64,000 bases of DNA, from positions 124,001-188,000 of the forward strand of contig NZ_QYBC01000012.1 of assembly GCF_004137085.1 (NCBI RefSeq), given 5' to 3'. Of the stretch, positions 48,693-56,592 are shown piece after piece. The notes below the pieces were generated by a model. That model made no database searches and had not been told where the DNA came from. It was given only the letters and a program-made list of their open reading frames with translations. The stretch is from Lichenibacterium ramalinae (GTDB lineage: Bacteria > Pseudomonadota > Alphaproteobacteria > Rhizobiales > Beijerinckiaceae). Position 1 is the first letter of the stretch, and each line of letters starts with the position of its first letter. The translations under genes and the position numbers were made by a program.

Positions 48693-49015
48693 GCGACGAC
48701 ATCGAACTCGTGCGTGGCAGCGGCCATCTCTTCAGGGACCTGGACCTGCCGAACCCGGACCTCGAACAACTCCGGGCGCTGTTGGCGGCCGAAATCATCA
48801 AGGCCCTGGACGACAGGGCGCTCACCACCCGCAAGGCGGAGGAGCTGACCGGCATCGCCGCGGCCGATTTCTCCCGCATCCGCCGGGTCAAGCTGGATCG
48901 CTTCACCGTGGACCGGCTGATGATCATTCTCGGGCGCCTCAACCGCCGCGTCGACGTCAGCGTCAGCGTCCACCCTCGCCCGGTTCCGCCGGCCTCGATC
49001 AACGCTCACGCGTGA
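48689..49015 (+). CDS. HigA-type antitoxin (XRE family)
   Basis: A 108-residue helix-turn-helix antitoxin. LFRDLDLPNPDLEQLRALLA opens the protein, then the HTH core ALDDRALTTRKAEELTGIAA, with ADFSRIRRVKLDRFTVDRLM as recognition and following helices. The type pairs with Gp49-like toxins and represses its own promoter, presumably at the repeat at 48319-48336. It is followed 63 bp later by the PLP enzyme gene. Confidence 0.88.
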   Translation: MSDDIELVRGSGHLFRDLDLPNPDLEQLRALLAAEIIKALDDRALTTRKAEELTGIAAADFSRIRRVKLDRFTVDRLMIILGRLNRRVDVSVSVHPRPVPPASINAHA

Positions 49016-49078
49016 CGTGAACGCCGCGCAGGCGCCCTCCCGCCGTGGAAGCGCCCTGCCACAACAACGGACCCGACG

Positions 49079-50137
49079 ATGCTCATCGACGATCTCGAAA
49101 CCCCCGTGCCGGTGGTCGATGCCGACCGGGTGGAGCGCAACTTCCGCACCATGCAGGACTATTGCGACCGGCACGGGCTGAAGCTGCGGCCCCACATCAA
49201 GACCCACAAGCTGCCGCATCTGGCCCGGCGCCAGGTCGAGCTCGGGGCCGTGGGCATCACCTGCCAGAAGCTCGGCGAGGCCGAGGTGATGGCCGATGCG
49301 GGGCTCGACGACATCCTGATCTCCTACCCGCTGATCGGGCCCGCCAAGGCCCTGCGCCTCGCCGCCCTGGCCCGGCGGGTGCGGATGAGCGTCGCGGTCG
49401 ACAATGCGCTGGCGCTCGACACCGCCGCCGCCGCGGCCGCCGCCTCCGGGGCCGAGATCGGCGTGCTCGTCGAGTTCGAGAGCGGCGCCGGCCGGGTCGG
49501 GGTCGGGACGGTCGCGGAAGCGCTGGCGTTGGCCGGGCGCATCGTCGGCACGCCCGGGCTGCGCTTCGAGGGCCTCATGACCTATCCGCTCGGGCCGGCG
49601 GCGGCGGCCTTCATCGCCGAGGCGCGGGACCGGTTCGCCGCCGCCGGCATCGCCATCCCCACGGTGTCGGGCGGCGGCACGCCGGCCGCCTGGAGTGCCC
49701 ATACGGTCCCGGGCGTCACCGAACTCAGGGTCGGCACCTACGCCTATCACGACCGCGCCACGGTGGCGGCCGGCGCCGCCACGCTCGACGATTGCGCGCT
49801 CCACGTCGTCGCCACCGTGGTGAGCCGCCCGACGCCCGACCGGGCGGTGATCGATGCCGGGTCGAAGACCCTGTCGAGCGACCTCGTGGCGCCGGAAGCC
49901 GGGCGCGGCTACGGCCTGCTCCTCGACTATCCCGAGGCCGTCATCACCCGGCTCAACGAGGAGCACGGCACGGTCGACCTGTCGGCCTGCGCCCGCCGGC
50001 CGGACCTCGGCGAGCGGCTGCGGGTGTTGCCGAACCACGTCTGCGTCGTGTCGAACCTGCACGACGCCGTCGTCATGGTGCGCGACGGCCGCGTCGCCGG
50101 CACCGTCCCGGTGGCGGCGCGGGGCCGCACGACCTGA
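49079..50137 (+). CDS. D-threonine aldolase/D-serine dehydratase-like PLP enzyme
   Basis: A 352-residue fold-III (alanine racemase-like) enzyme. It begins DDLETPVPVVDADRVERNFR, has the PLP Lys in RPHIKTHKLP, VGITCQKLGEAEVMADAGL, DDILISYPLIGP and a C-terminal metal site with LPNHVCVVSNLHD (His-x-Cys). These are hallmarks of the D-TA/DSD1 family, which cleaves beta-hydroxy-D-amino acids or dehydrates D-serine. Together with the deacylase upstream it would let D-amino acids feed carbon and nitrogen metabolism. Confidence 0.88.
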   Translation: MLIDDLETPVPVVDADRVERNFRTMQDYCDRHGLKLRPHIKTHKLPHLARRQVELGAVGITCQKLGEAEVMADAGLDDILISYPLIGPAKALRLAALARRVRMSVAVDNALALDTAAAAAAASGAEIGVLVEFESGAGRVGVGTVAEALALAGRIVGTPGLRFEGLMTYPLGPAAAAFIAEARDRFAAAGIAIPTVSGGGTPAAWSAHTVPGVTELRVGTYAYHDRATVAAGAATLDDCALHVVATVVSRPTPDRAVIDAGSKTLSSDLVAPEAGRGYGLLLDYPEAVITRLNEEHGTVDLSACARRPDLGERLRVLPNHVCVVSNLHDAVVMVRDGRVAGTVPVAARGRTT

Positions 50138-50216
50138 GCCGCCGCCCCGCCGGCGCCGCGCCGACGCGGAACGGAACCGGCCCGAGCGCGGTTAATGGCC
50201 GAATGAGGGGGCTGTC

Positions 50217-50582
50217 ATGCCGGGGAAAACCATCGTCGTCGTCGAGGACGATCCGCTGCTGCGAACCCATGCGGTATCGTTGCTGGGCGCCGCCGGCCTC
50301 GCCGTCGTCGATTTCGAGACGGCCGACGAGGCGGTGGTGTTCCTCGAGGAGCGGGACGGCGACGTCGCGGCCGTCCTGACGGACGTGCGGATGCCCGGGC
50401 GCCTCGACGGCTTCGACCTCGCCGTCAAGATCTCGATGAAGTGGCCGGACGTCACCGTCCTGCTCACCTCGGGGCTCGACCGGCCGACCAGCCTGCTGAT
50501 CCCCTCGGTCGCCTTCCTGCCCAAGCCCTGGATGCCCCACGACGTGTTGAGCGCCCTAGAAGACGCGACAGGTCGCGGATGA
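50217..50582 (+). CDS. Single-domain response regulator
   Basis: A 121-residue receiver domain without an output domain: acidic pair Glu10/Asp11/Asp12 in VVVEDDPLLR, phosphorylation site Asp56 in LTDVRMPG, switch Thr84/Ser85 in LLTSG and Lys103 in LPKPW. Such proteins pass phosphate between kinases or bind a target protein. No histidine kinase is adjacent. Confidence 0.93.
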   Translation: MPGKTIVVVEDDPLLRTHAVSLLGAAGLAVVDFETADEAVVFLEERDGDVAAVLTDVRMPGRLDGFDLAVKISMKWPDVTVLLTSGLDRPTSLLIPSVAFLPKPWMPHDVLSALEDATGRG

Positions 50583-50742
50583 CCACCCGGGCTGCGGCCC
50601 GCTTTCAGCCTATTCACGTCAAATACGACGGGTCTTCGTTCGACGGCCTTAGCGGGTCACCCCCTTTATGGCGCCCTTGGGAAGCGGTTCTCTTGCAGGA
50701 TGTTCCGCTCCCCTCCGACATGCGGGGCAGGAGGGATCGCTC

Positions 50743-51141
50743 GTGAGCGTGCAAATCTACGGCAATGCGCCGGAAGCCATCGCGGCGCCGCTGGCGGGTG
50801 CCACGGCCTTCTTCTACCGCTACGAGGTCGTCGGGAGCGCATTGAAGCGCCGCAAGGTCGCCGACACCCGCCCCAAGCTCGCCGGCGAGGCGCGGCTCGT
50901 CGACGTGCTGGTGACGGAGGACGCGGAAGGCCGCCAGATCCGGGTCATGCGCGGCATCCTGGTGCCCGAACGCGACCTCGCCCGCATCGGGACCCCGGCG
51001 GGGGAGCCCGCGTGGCGCGAGTTCGAGGTGGGGCTCGACGTCCGGTTGGCCATCGGCCGGGATCTCGGCGTCATCGTCCCGCGCGCCCGCCCGCGGATCC
51101 GGCTCGCGACGCTCGACGGCCGGCCCGTCGCCGAAAGCTGA
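50743..51141 (+). CDS. Conserved-looking protein of unknown function
   Basis: A 132-residue cytoplasmic protein starting at GTG 50743 with GGAGG upstream; the frame is also open from 50668. It appears beta-rich (GATAFFYRYEVVGSALKRRK, then RLVDVLVTEDAEGRQIRVMR, then WREFEVGLDVRLAIGRDLGV). I recognise no family. It lies between a response regulator and a long non-coding gap before the MucR gene. Confidence 0.65.
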   Translation: MSVQIYGNAPEAIAAPLAGATAFFYRYEVVGSALKRRKVADTRPKLAGEARLVDVLVTEDAEGRQIRVMRGILVPERDLARIGTPAGEPAWREFEVGLDVRLAIGRDLGVIVPRARPRIRLATLDGRPVAES

Positions 51142-51312
51142 CGCCCGGCGCCCGGCGCGGGGGCTTCCGTCCGCCGCACGTTCGGTGGGTTCGCGTCCCG
51201 ACCGGGCACCCGGGTGAACTCTTGGATGAGCTGCAGATCCAGCCGATGATGCCCCAGGGTTGCCGTAACAGCGTCGCCCAGAGAGTGCCCATGTCGGTAA
51301 AGGAGGCACTCA

Positions 51313-51357
51313 ATGTGTCGCAAACGCGGTAGATTCTCGCAGTCTTGGTGCGAATGA
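51313..51357 (+). CDS. Possible 14-codon small ORF or leader peptide
   Basis: ATG 51313 follows AAGGAGG with 7-bp spacing, the best Shine-Dalgarno in the neighbourhood, and the frame runs MCRKRGRFSQSWCE then stops. It could be a leader peptide or chance. A 13-codon frame in another phase (51291-51332) overlaps it. Confidence 0.25.
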   Translation: MCRKRGRFSQSWCE

Positions 51358-51480
51358 CAGCGTGGCGCCGTTCCGGCTATCCGTGCTGATTCGCGCGTCA
51401 AGAGGCGCAGGTTGTTGGGTGGTTTTTCGCGCAGACTGTTGAAAATCCGCACTGGACGTGCTTCACACGCACGACTGCCG

Positions 51481-51509
51481 TTGCTGTGGGGTAAAACCCG
51501 CACCATACA
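51481..51509 (+). promoter_or_regulatory. Possible mucR promoter
   Basis: TTGCTG and CATACA are separated by 17 bp and lie 55 bp upstream of the MucR start. The -10 match is weak, and the assignment rests mainly on spacing and position. Confidence 0.3.
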
Positions 51510-51563
51510 GTTGGAAGGCCCGTCGTCGAAACGTGGCCGCCGCGTTGCGGATGAGAGGGCAAG

Positions 51564-52082
51564 ATGACTGAAGACACCGACAACCTGAACCCACACATCG
51601 AAATGACGGCCGAAATCGTCGCCGCTTATGTCTCGCGGAACTCGGTTCCCGCCGGCGAACTGCCGAACCTCATCCGCAGCATTCACCAGACCGTGTCGAC
51701 GCTCGGTGCCCCGCCGGTCGCCGAGGTGGCCCTCGAGCCGCTGAAGCCCGCCGTGCCGGTCAAGCGCTCCATCACGGACGAGTACATCATCAGCCTCGAG
51801 GACGGCCGCAAGCTGAAGTCGATGAAGCGCTACCTCGCCGGCCTCGGCATGACGCCCGCGCAGTATCGGGAGAAGTGGGGCCTGCCGCACGACTATCCGA
51901 TGGTGGCGCCCTCCTACGCGGCGCACCGCTCCGCCCTGGCCAAGACCCTGGGCCTCGGCCGCCGGGCCTCGCAGGAAGCCGCCGAAGCGGCGCCCGAGGC
52001 CGAGCCCGAGGTCGACGAGGCCCCCGCCGCCGAGGCCGAAGGGTCCAAGAAGCCCCGCCGCCGCGGCGCCAAGGCGGCCTGA
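51564..52082 (+). CDS. MucR/Ros-family transcriptional regulator lacking zinc ligands
   Basis: A 172-residue regulator of the family that controls exopolysaccharide, motility and cell-cycle genes in Hyphomicrobiales. The N-terminal oligomerisation part (EIVAAYVSRNSVPAGELPNL) and the core ITDEYIISLEDGRKLKSMKR, YREKWGLPHDYPMVAPSYAA are clear. The zinc-finger Cys position is Ser78 and the first His position is Tyr90; the second His region reads LAGLG, so zinc binding is unlikely. Zinc-less Ros homologues are known in Mesorhizobium. The tail from about residue 135 is acidic, then Lys/Arg-rich. Confidence 0.92.
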   Translation: MTEDTDNLNPHIEMTAEIVAAYVSRNSVPAGELPNLIRSIHQTVSTLGAPPVAEVALEPLKPAVPVKRSITDEYIISLEDGRKLKSMKRYLAGLGMTPAQYREKWGLPHDYPMVAPSYAAHRSALAKTLGLGRRASQEAAEAAPEAEPEVDEAPAAEAEGSKKPRRRGAKAA

Positions 52083-52113
52083 GCCGCCCGCCCGCTCAGG
52101 GCCTCGGGTCGCG

Positions 52114-53202
52114 TCAGGCCGCCGCGGCCCGCACGGCGCGGGGCGCGAGCCGCAGGCCGGTCTCGGCGTCGAAGAGGTGGATGGCGGACGGGGCGATCTG
52201 CAGCGGCAGCGGGCCGCGGCCGTGCCGGGTGCCCGCCGCGGTCTGGACGACGACGTCGGCGCCCCCCAACCGTCCGCGCAGCAGGCGCAGGGCGCCGAGG
52301 TCCTCGACGAGGTCGATGGCCGCCACGGGGCCGTCCGGCGCGGCCTGTGCCGTCGGCACCGCGTCTTCGGGGCGGAAGCCGACGGCGAGGCGAGCCCCCC
52401 GCTCCAGGCCGTGGGGCGGCACCGTGAGCTGGAGGCCGCCGAACGTCACCGTGTCGGGCCCCGCGGCCGTGGCGTCGACGACGTTCATGGGCGGCGAGCC
52501 CACGAAGCCGGCGACGAAGCGCGAAGCCGGCCGATGGTACACCTCCTCGGGCGTCCCCACCTGCTCGACGCGTCCGGCGTTGAGCACGACGAGCCTGTCG
52601 GCCAGCGTCATGGCCTCGGTCTGGTCGTGGGTGACGAAGACCGAGGTGACGCCCTGGCGGTCGTGCAGGCGGCGGATCTCGATCCGCATCTGCACCCGCA
52701 GCGTGGCGTCCAGGTTCGACAGCGGCTCGTCGAAGAGGAAGACCTTGGGCTCGCGGATGATGGCGCGGCCCATGGCGACGCGCTGGCGCTGGCCGCCCGA
52801 CAGTTGCGCGGGGCGCCGGTCGAGCAGCCCGTCGAGCCCGATGGAGCGGCCGACCTCGGCGATGCGCCGCAGCCGCTCGGCCTTGGGCACGCCCGCCACC
52901 TTCAGGGCGTAGCCGATGTTCTCCGCCACCGTCATGTGCGGGTAGAGGGCGTAGTTCTGGAACACCATGGCGCAGCCGCGCTCGCGCGGCTCGAGCCGGT
53001 TGACCACCCGCCCGCCGATGGCGATCTCGCCCGCCGTGATGCTTTCGAGGCCGGCGATCATGCGCAGCAGCGTGGACTTGCCGCAACCCGACGGCCCGAG
53101 GATGACCACGAACTCGCCCGCCCCGAAGGCGAGGTCGAGGCCGTGCACGGTCTCGATCCTGCCGTAGGACTTGCGCACGCCCCGGATGGCGATGTCGCTC
53201 AT
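52114..53202 (-). CDS. ugpC: Ugp/Mal-type ABC transporter ATP-binding protein
   Basis: A 362-residue ATPase of the MalK/UgpC class: Walker [13 protein letters not shown]-loop [10 protein letters not shown], signature [15 protein letters not shown], Walker [14 protein letters not shown]-loop [10 protein letters not shown], and a C-terminal TOBE/regulatory domain (about 240-355). ATG 53202 lies behind AAGGAG. It is the last gene of the leftward B-A-E-C importer operon. The symbol follows gene order and class; substrate is not proven. Confidence 0.88.
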   Translation of the reverse strand: MSDIAIRGVRKSYGRIETVHGLDLAFGAGEFVVILGPSGCGKSTLLRMIAGLESITAGEIAIGGRVVNRLEPRERGCAMVFQNYALYPHMTVAENIGYALKVAGVPKAERLRRIAEVGRSIGLDGLLDRRPAQLSGGQRQRVAMGRAIIREPKVFLFDEPLSNLDATLRVQMRIEIRRLHDRQGVTSVFVTHDQTEAMTLADRLVVLNAGRVEQVGTPEEVYHRPASRFVAGFVGSPPMNVVDATAAGPDTVTFGGLQLTVPPHGLERGARLAVGFRPEDAVPTAQAAPDGPVAAIDLVEDLGALRLLRGRLGGADVVVQTAAGTRHGRGPLPLQIAPSAIHLFDAETGLRLAPRAVRAAAA

Positions 53203-53213
53203 GGTGCTCTCCT

Positions 53214-54104
53214 TCACTTCTCGACCGCGACGAGGCCGCGCACGAACCAGCGCTGCAGCACCACCACCACGGCGAGGGGCGGCGCCATGACGATGAGCGT
53301 GCCCGCCATGGCGGTGTTCCAGACCGGCGCCTCGCCATAGGCGCTGGGCACGAGGCGGCCGAGCTCCATCGAGGCCGTCGCGTAGTTCTGGTCGGTCACC
53401 ACCAGCAGGGGCCACAGGTACTGGTTCCAGGCATAGACGAACATGATGGTGCCGAGCGCCGCCATGTTGGTGACGGACAGCGGCAGGATCACGTCCTTGA
53501 AGAAGCGGAAGGCGCCCGCGCCGTCCATCTTGGCGGCCTCGGCGAGCTCGTCCGGGATCGTCATGAAGAATTGGCGGTAGAGGAAGGTGCCGGTGGCGGT
53601 GGCGACCAGCGGCAGCACGAGGCCCGAATAGGAGTTGAGCAGGTTCCAGCGCGGCAGCGTGACGGAGAGGCCCGACAGGTCGAAGAGCGCCTGGAAGGGT
53701 TCGAGCGCATTGGCCGCCACCGCATAGGTCGGCACGATCCGCACCTCGAGCGGCAGCATCAGGGTGGCGAAGATGATCCAGAAGAACACCATCCGCAGCC
53801 GGTAGTCGAAATACACGATGGAATAGGCCGAGATGGCGGACAGCCCGACCTTGCCCGCCGCCACGAGGCCCGCGACGATCACCGACGTCAGCATGACATT
53901 GCGGAAGTTGCCCTTCTGCCAGGCGACGGCGAGGTTCTCCCACAGGTGGTGACCGGGGAGCAGCGGCATCGGCACCTGGTTGACGGCGACGAGATCGTGG
54001 CTCGCCGCCACCACCACCACGTAGACGGGCAGCAGCAGCACCAGGAGCCCGCCCACCAGCACGAGGTGGGTGAGCAGGTTGACGAGCGGGGTGCGTTCGA
54101 TCAT
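53214..54104 (-). CDS. ugpE: Ugp-type ABC permease (UgpE-like)
   Basis: A 296-residue inner-membrane permease with about six segments ([20 protein letters not shown] first), an [20 protein letters not shown]-like loop and the EAA motif [20 protein letters not shown]. It starts 10 bp after the UgpA-like gene and ends 11 bp before the ATPase start. Confidence 0.88.
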   Translation of the reverse strand: MIERTPLVNLLTHLVLVGGLLVLLLPVYVVVVAASHDLVAVNQVPMPLLPGHHLWENLAVAWQKGNFRNVMLTSVIVAGLVAAGKVGLSAISAYSIVYFDYRLRMVFFWIIFATLMLPLEVRIVPTYAVAANALEPFQALFDLSGLSVTLPRWNLLNSYSGLVLPLVATATGTFLYRQFFMTIPDELAEAAKMDGAGAFRFFKDVILPLSVTNMAALGTIMFVYAWNQYLWPLLVVTDQNYATASMELGRLVPSAYGEAPVWNTAMAGTLIVMAPPLAVVVVLQRWFVRGLVAVEK

Positions 54105-54114
54105 GGGGCGCTCC

Positions 54115-55002
54115 TCACCGGTAGTGCACGCGCCGCTCGACGACGCGGAACTGGATCACGGTGAGGCCGATGATCAGCGCCATCAGCACCATGCTCTGGG
54201 CGGCGGCGAGCGAGTAATCCTTCGATTCGAAGCCGTCGAGGTAGATCTTGTATACCATCAGCATGGTGGCGCGGGCCGGGCCGCCGTGGGTCGTGACGTC
54301 GATGAGGGCGAAGCTGTCGACGAAGCTGTCGGTGATGTTGACCATCAGCAGGAAGAACAGGGTCGGCGTCAGCAGCGGCACCTGCAGGTCCCACATGCGG
54401 CGCAGCACGCCGGCGCCGTCCATGGCGGCGGCCTCGATGGTGGTGCGCGGCAGGTTCTGCAGGGCGGCGAGCAGGAAGACGAAGTTGTAGCCGATCATCT
54501 TCCAGCTCTGCCCGAGCAGCACCAGCACGAAGGCGTCGTTGCCGTCGAGGGCGGGGTTCCACAGGCCGGGGACCACGTGGTTGATGCCCGCCAGCAGGCC
54601 GGCATCGGGCGAGAAGATGAAGCGGAAGGTGAGGCCCACGGCGGCGGCCGGCACCGCATAGGGCAGGAAGAAGGTGAAGCGGTAGAGCCGGTGGCCCCTG
54701 AGGCCCCGGTCGGCGAAGAGCGCCAGCACCAGGGCGGCGCCGACGGCCACCGCCGTGCAGCCGACGGCGAAGAGCAGGGAGGCGCCGACCGACGCCCAGT
54801 AATTGGCATCGGCGAAGACGGCGCGGAAGTTCTCGAGCCCGACGAACTGGTTGCCGCCCCCGAAGGCCGGCTCCAGCGTCACCGCCCAATAGGCGGCCTG
54901 GGCGGTCGGCCAGTAGAAGAACACGAAGACCAGCAGCAGTTGCGGCGCGATGAAGGCCGAGGCGAGCCACAGGTTTCGGAACGTCGCTCGCTTCTGCATC
55001 AC
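54115..55002 (-). CDS. ugpA: Ugp-type ABC permease (UgpA-like)
   Basis: A 295-residue permease (ASAFIAPQLLLVFVFFYWPT at the N-terminus) with PAFGGGNQFVGLENFRAVFA, and the EAA region TIEAAAMDGAGVLRRMWDLQ, followed by PTLFFLLMVNITDSFVDSFA. It pairs with the UgpE-like permease. A 16-bp tandem duplication lies just upstream of its start. Confidence 0.88.
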   Translation of the reverse strand: MMQKRATFRNLWLASAFIAPQLLLVFVFFYWPTAQAAYWAVTLEPAFGGGNQFVGLENFRAVFADANYWASVGASLLFAVGCTAVAVGAALVLALFADRGLRGHRLYRFTFFLPYAVPAAAVGLTFRFIFSPDAGLLAGINHVVPGLWNPALDGNDAFVLVLLGQSWKMIGYNFVFLLAALQNLPRTTIEAAAMDGAGVLRRMWDLQVPLLTPTLFFLLMVNITDSFVDSFALIDVTTHGGPARATMLMVYKIYLDGFESKDYSLAAAQSMVLMALIIGLTVIQFRVVERRVHYR

Positions 55003-55003
55003 G

Positions 55004-55035
55004 GGGTCTGCGTTGGGGCGGGTCTGCGTTGGGGC
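55004..55035. repeat. 16-bp tandem duplication between ugpB and ugpA
   Basis: GGGTCTGCGTTGGGGC occurs twice in a row in the 70-bp spacer, directly upstream of the ugpA start. It lengthens the ribosome-binding region. Confidence 0.85.
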
Positions 55036-55072
55036 GGCCCGGGCCGAAGCGGCCCGGGAGCGGGCGGCGCCA

Positions 55073-56410
55073 TCAGGGCAGGGTCTTGCCCCGCATGGTC
55101 TGGGCGTAGCGGGACAGCACCTCGTTGCCCTGGGCGACGGCGTCGTCCATGGCGGCCTGCATGTCCTTCTTGCCCGTGAAGGCGGCTTCGAGCTCCGAGC
55201 GCACGATGGCGCGGATGCTGGTGTAGTTGCCGAGGCGGATGCCGTGGGTCAGTGGGCCGACCGGCGAGGCGGTCAGCGACGCGATGGCGACCTCGCGGCC
55301 GGCGTGTTTCGGGTCCTTGTAGAAGCCGTTGTCCTCGACGAGCTTCTGCCCGGCGGTCGTCACCGGGATGTAGCCGGTGTTGTCGACGATGTATTCTTCG
55401 CCCGTCCTGGGCGCCGTGACGTATTTCAGGAAGGCCGCGGCGGCCTCGTATTCGGCCGGCGACTTGCCCGCCATGACCCAGAGCGAGGCGCCGCCGATGG
55501 TGGAGTTGTGCCGTTCCTGGCCCTTGTACACCGGCAGCATGGCGACGCCGAAGTTGAGGTCGGGCTTGGCGACCGCCTTGATGGCGGAATAATCCGCGAT
55601 GGAGTTGAGGTGGGACGCGCAGACGCCGTTGGCGAAGGCGTCGCGCTTGTTGACGCCGCTCGACAGGGTGACGAGCTTGGCCTCGCCCCGGTCGACCCAG
55701 CCCTTCACGTCCTTCATGAAGTCGACGAAGATCGTGTGGTTGAAGGTGAGCTTGGCGTCGAGGCCCTTGAAGCCGTTCTCCTCCGTCGCGACCGGCACGG
55801 CATTGATGGCCGAGAACTGCTCGAGGATCGGCCAGGGATCGAAGTCATGCGCGAAGGGGCACTCGACGCCGGCCTTCTTCAGCGCCGCCAGGTCCTCGCC
55901 GAATTCCTCCCAGGTTTTGGGCGCCGCCGTCTTGCCGATCTTGGCCCAGGCATCCTTGTTCCAATAGAGCACGGCCGTCGAGGAATTATACGGGAAGGAC
56001 CACATCGTGCCCTGCGACGTGCCGTAGAAATCGCGGATGGCCGGGTAGTAGCTCTTCCAGTCGATGCCGAGCTTGAAGTCCTGGTCGAACTTGTCGGCCG
56101 GGTAGACGGCGCCCGACAGGAGGAAGTTGACGGTGCCGGCGTCGTAGACCTGCACGATCGTGGGCTGCTGGTGGGAGCGGTAGGCGGCGATCGTGTTCTG
56201 CTCGGCCTTGTCGTAGCCGCCCTGGCCGACGCAGACGGCCTCGTACTTGTCCTGCGCATCGTTGAACAGCTTGCACTGGTTCTGCACCACGTCGCCGAGC
56301 TGCCCGGTGAGGCCGTACCAGAATTCGAACTTCTGCCGCCCCTCCGCCTGGGCGGCGGGCGTGCCGAGGATCAGAAGCGTGGCGGCGGAAGCGAGGAGGG
56401 CGCGGCGCAT
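55073..56410 (-). CDS. ugpB: Ugp-type extracellular substrate-binding protein (UgpB-like)
   Basis: A 445-residue periplasmic protein of SBP family 1 with a Sec signal (MRRALLASAATLLILGTPAA, cleavage near AQA). The mature start EGRQKFEFWYGLTGQLGDVV, NQCKLFNDAQDKYEAVCVGQ, the QPTIVQVYDAGT segment and the AFANGVCA and ASLWVMAGKS segments match glycerol-3-phosphate (UgpB) binding proteins. It leads a B-A-E-C operon as in classical ugp. No convincing Pho box was found upstream. Confidence 0.88.
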   Translation of the reverse strand: MRRALLASAATLLILGTPAAQAEGRQKFEFWYGLTGQLGDVVQNQCKLFNDAQDKYEAVCVGQGGYDKAEQNTIAAYRSHQQPTIVQVYDAGTVNFLLSGAVYPADKFDQDFKLGIDWKSYYPAIRDFYGTSQGTMWSFPYNSSTAVLYWNKDAWAKIGKTAAPKTWEEFGEDLAALKKAGVECPFAHDFDPWPILEQFSAINAVPVATEENGFKGLDAKLTFNHTIFVDFMKDVKGWVDRGEAKLVTLSSGVNKRDAFANGVCASHLNSIADYSAIKAVAKPDLNFGVAMLPVYKGQERHNSTIGGASLWVMAGKSPAEYEAAAAFLKYVTAPRTGEEYIVDNTGYIPVTTAGQKLVEDNGFYKDPKHAGREVAIASLTASPVGPLTHGIRLGNYTSIRAIVRSELEAAFTGKKDMQAAMDDAVAQGNEVLSRYAQTMRGKTLP

Positions 56411-56592
56411 GGGCGAAGTCCTGACGGCTGTGGTTTCGGCGGCTCGGCCCTGCGGTTAGCGGCTCCCCATGACGGTCCGCCGAAGATGATGTGACGATCG
56501 GGTGAAACCGGGCGGCGGGCCGGGGCCTGGACAGGGCCGTCCCGCTCCGACAAGGGGTGGCGGACCGCAGGCTCCGCCGATTCGGGAACCCC

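Larger units (their letters stand above)
51142..51563. other. Long spacer upstream of the MucR gene
   Basis: This 422 bp gap is visibly less GC-rich than its neighbours from about 51290 on. It holds a tiny ORF with a strong Shine-Dalgarno (51313-51357) and a possible promoter (TTGCTG-N17-CATACA, 51481-51509). Its size suits the multi-site autoregulated upstream region of MucR genes. No RNA gene was recognised. Confidence 0.5.

Noticed and set aside
56411-56592. Possible Pho box upstream of the ugp operon
   Set aside because: Only isolated half-sites resembling CTGTCAT were found (CCGTCAT, TCGTCAC); the second half-site at 11-bp spacing does not match.
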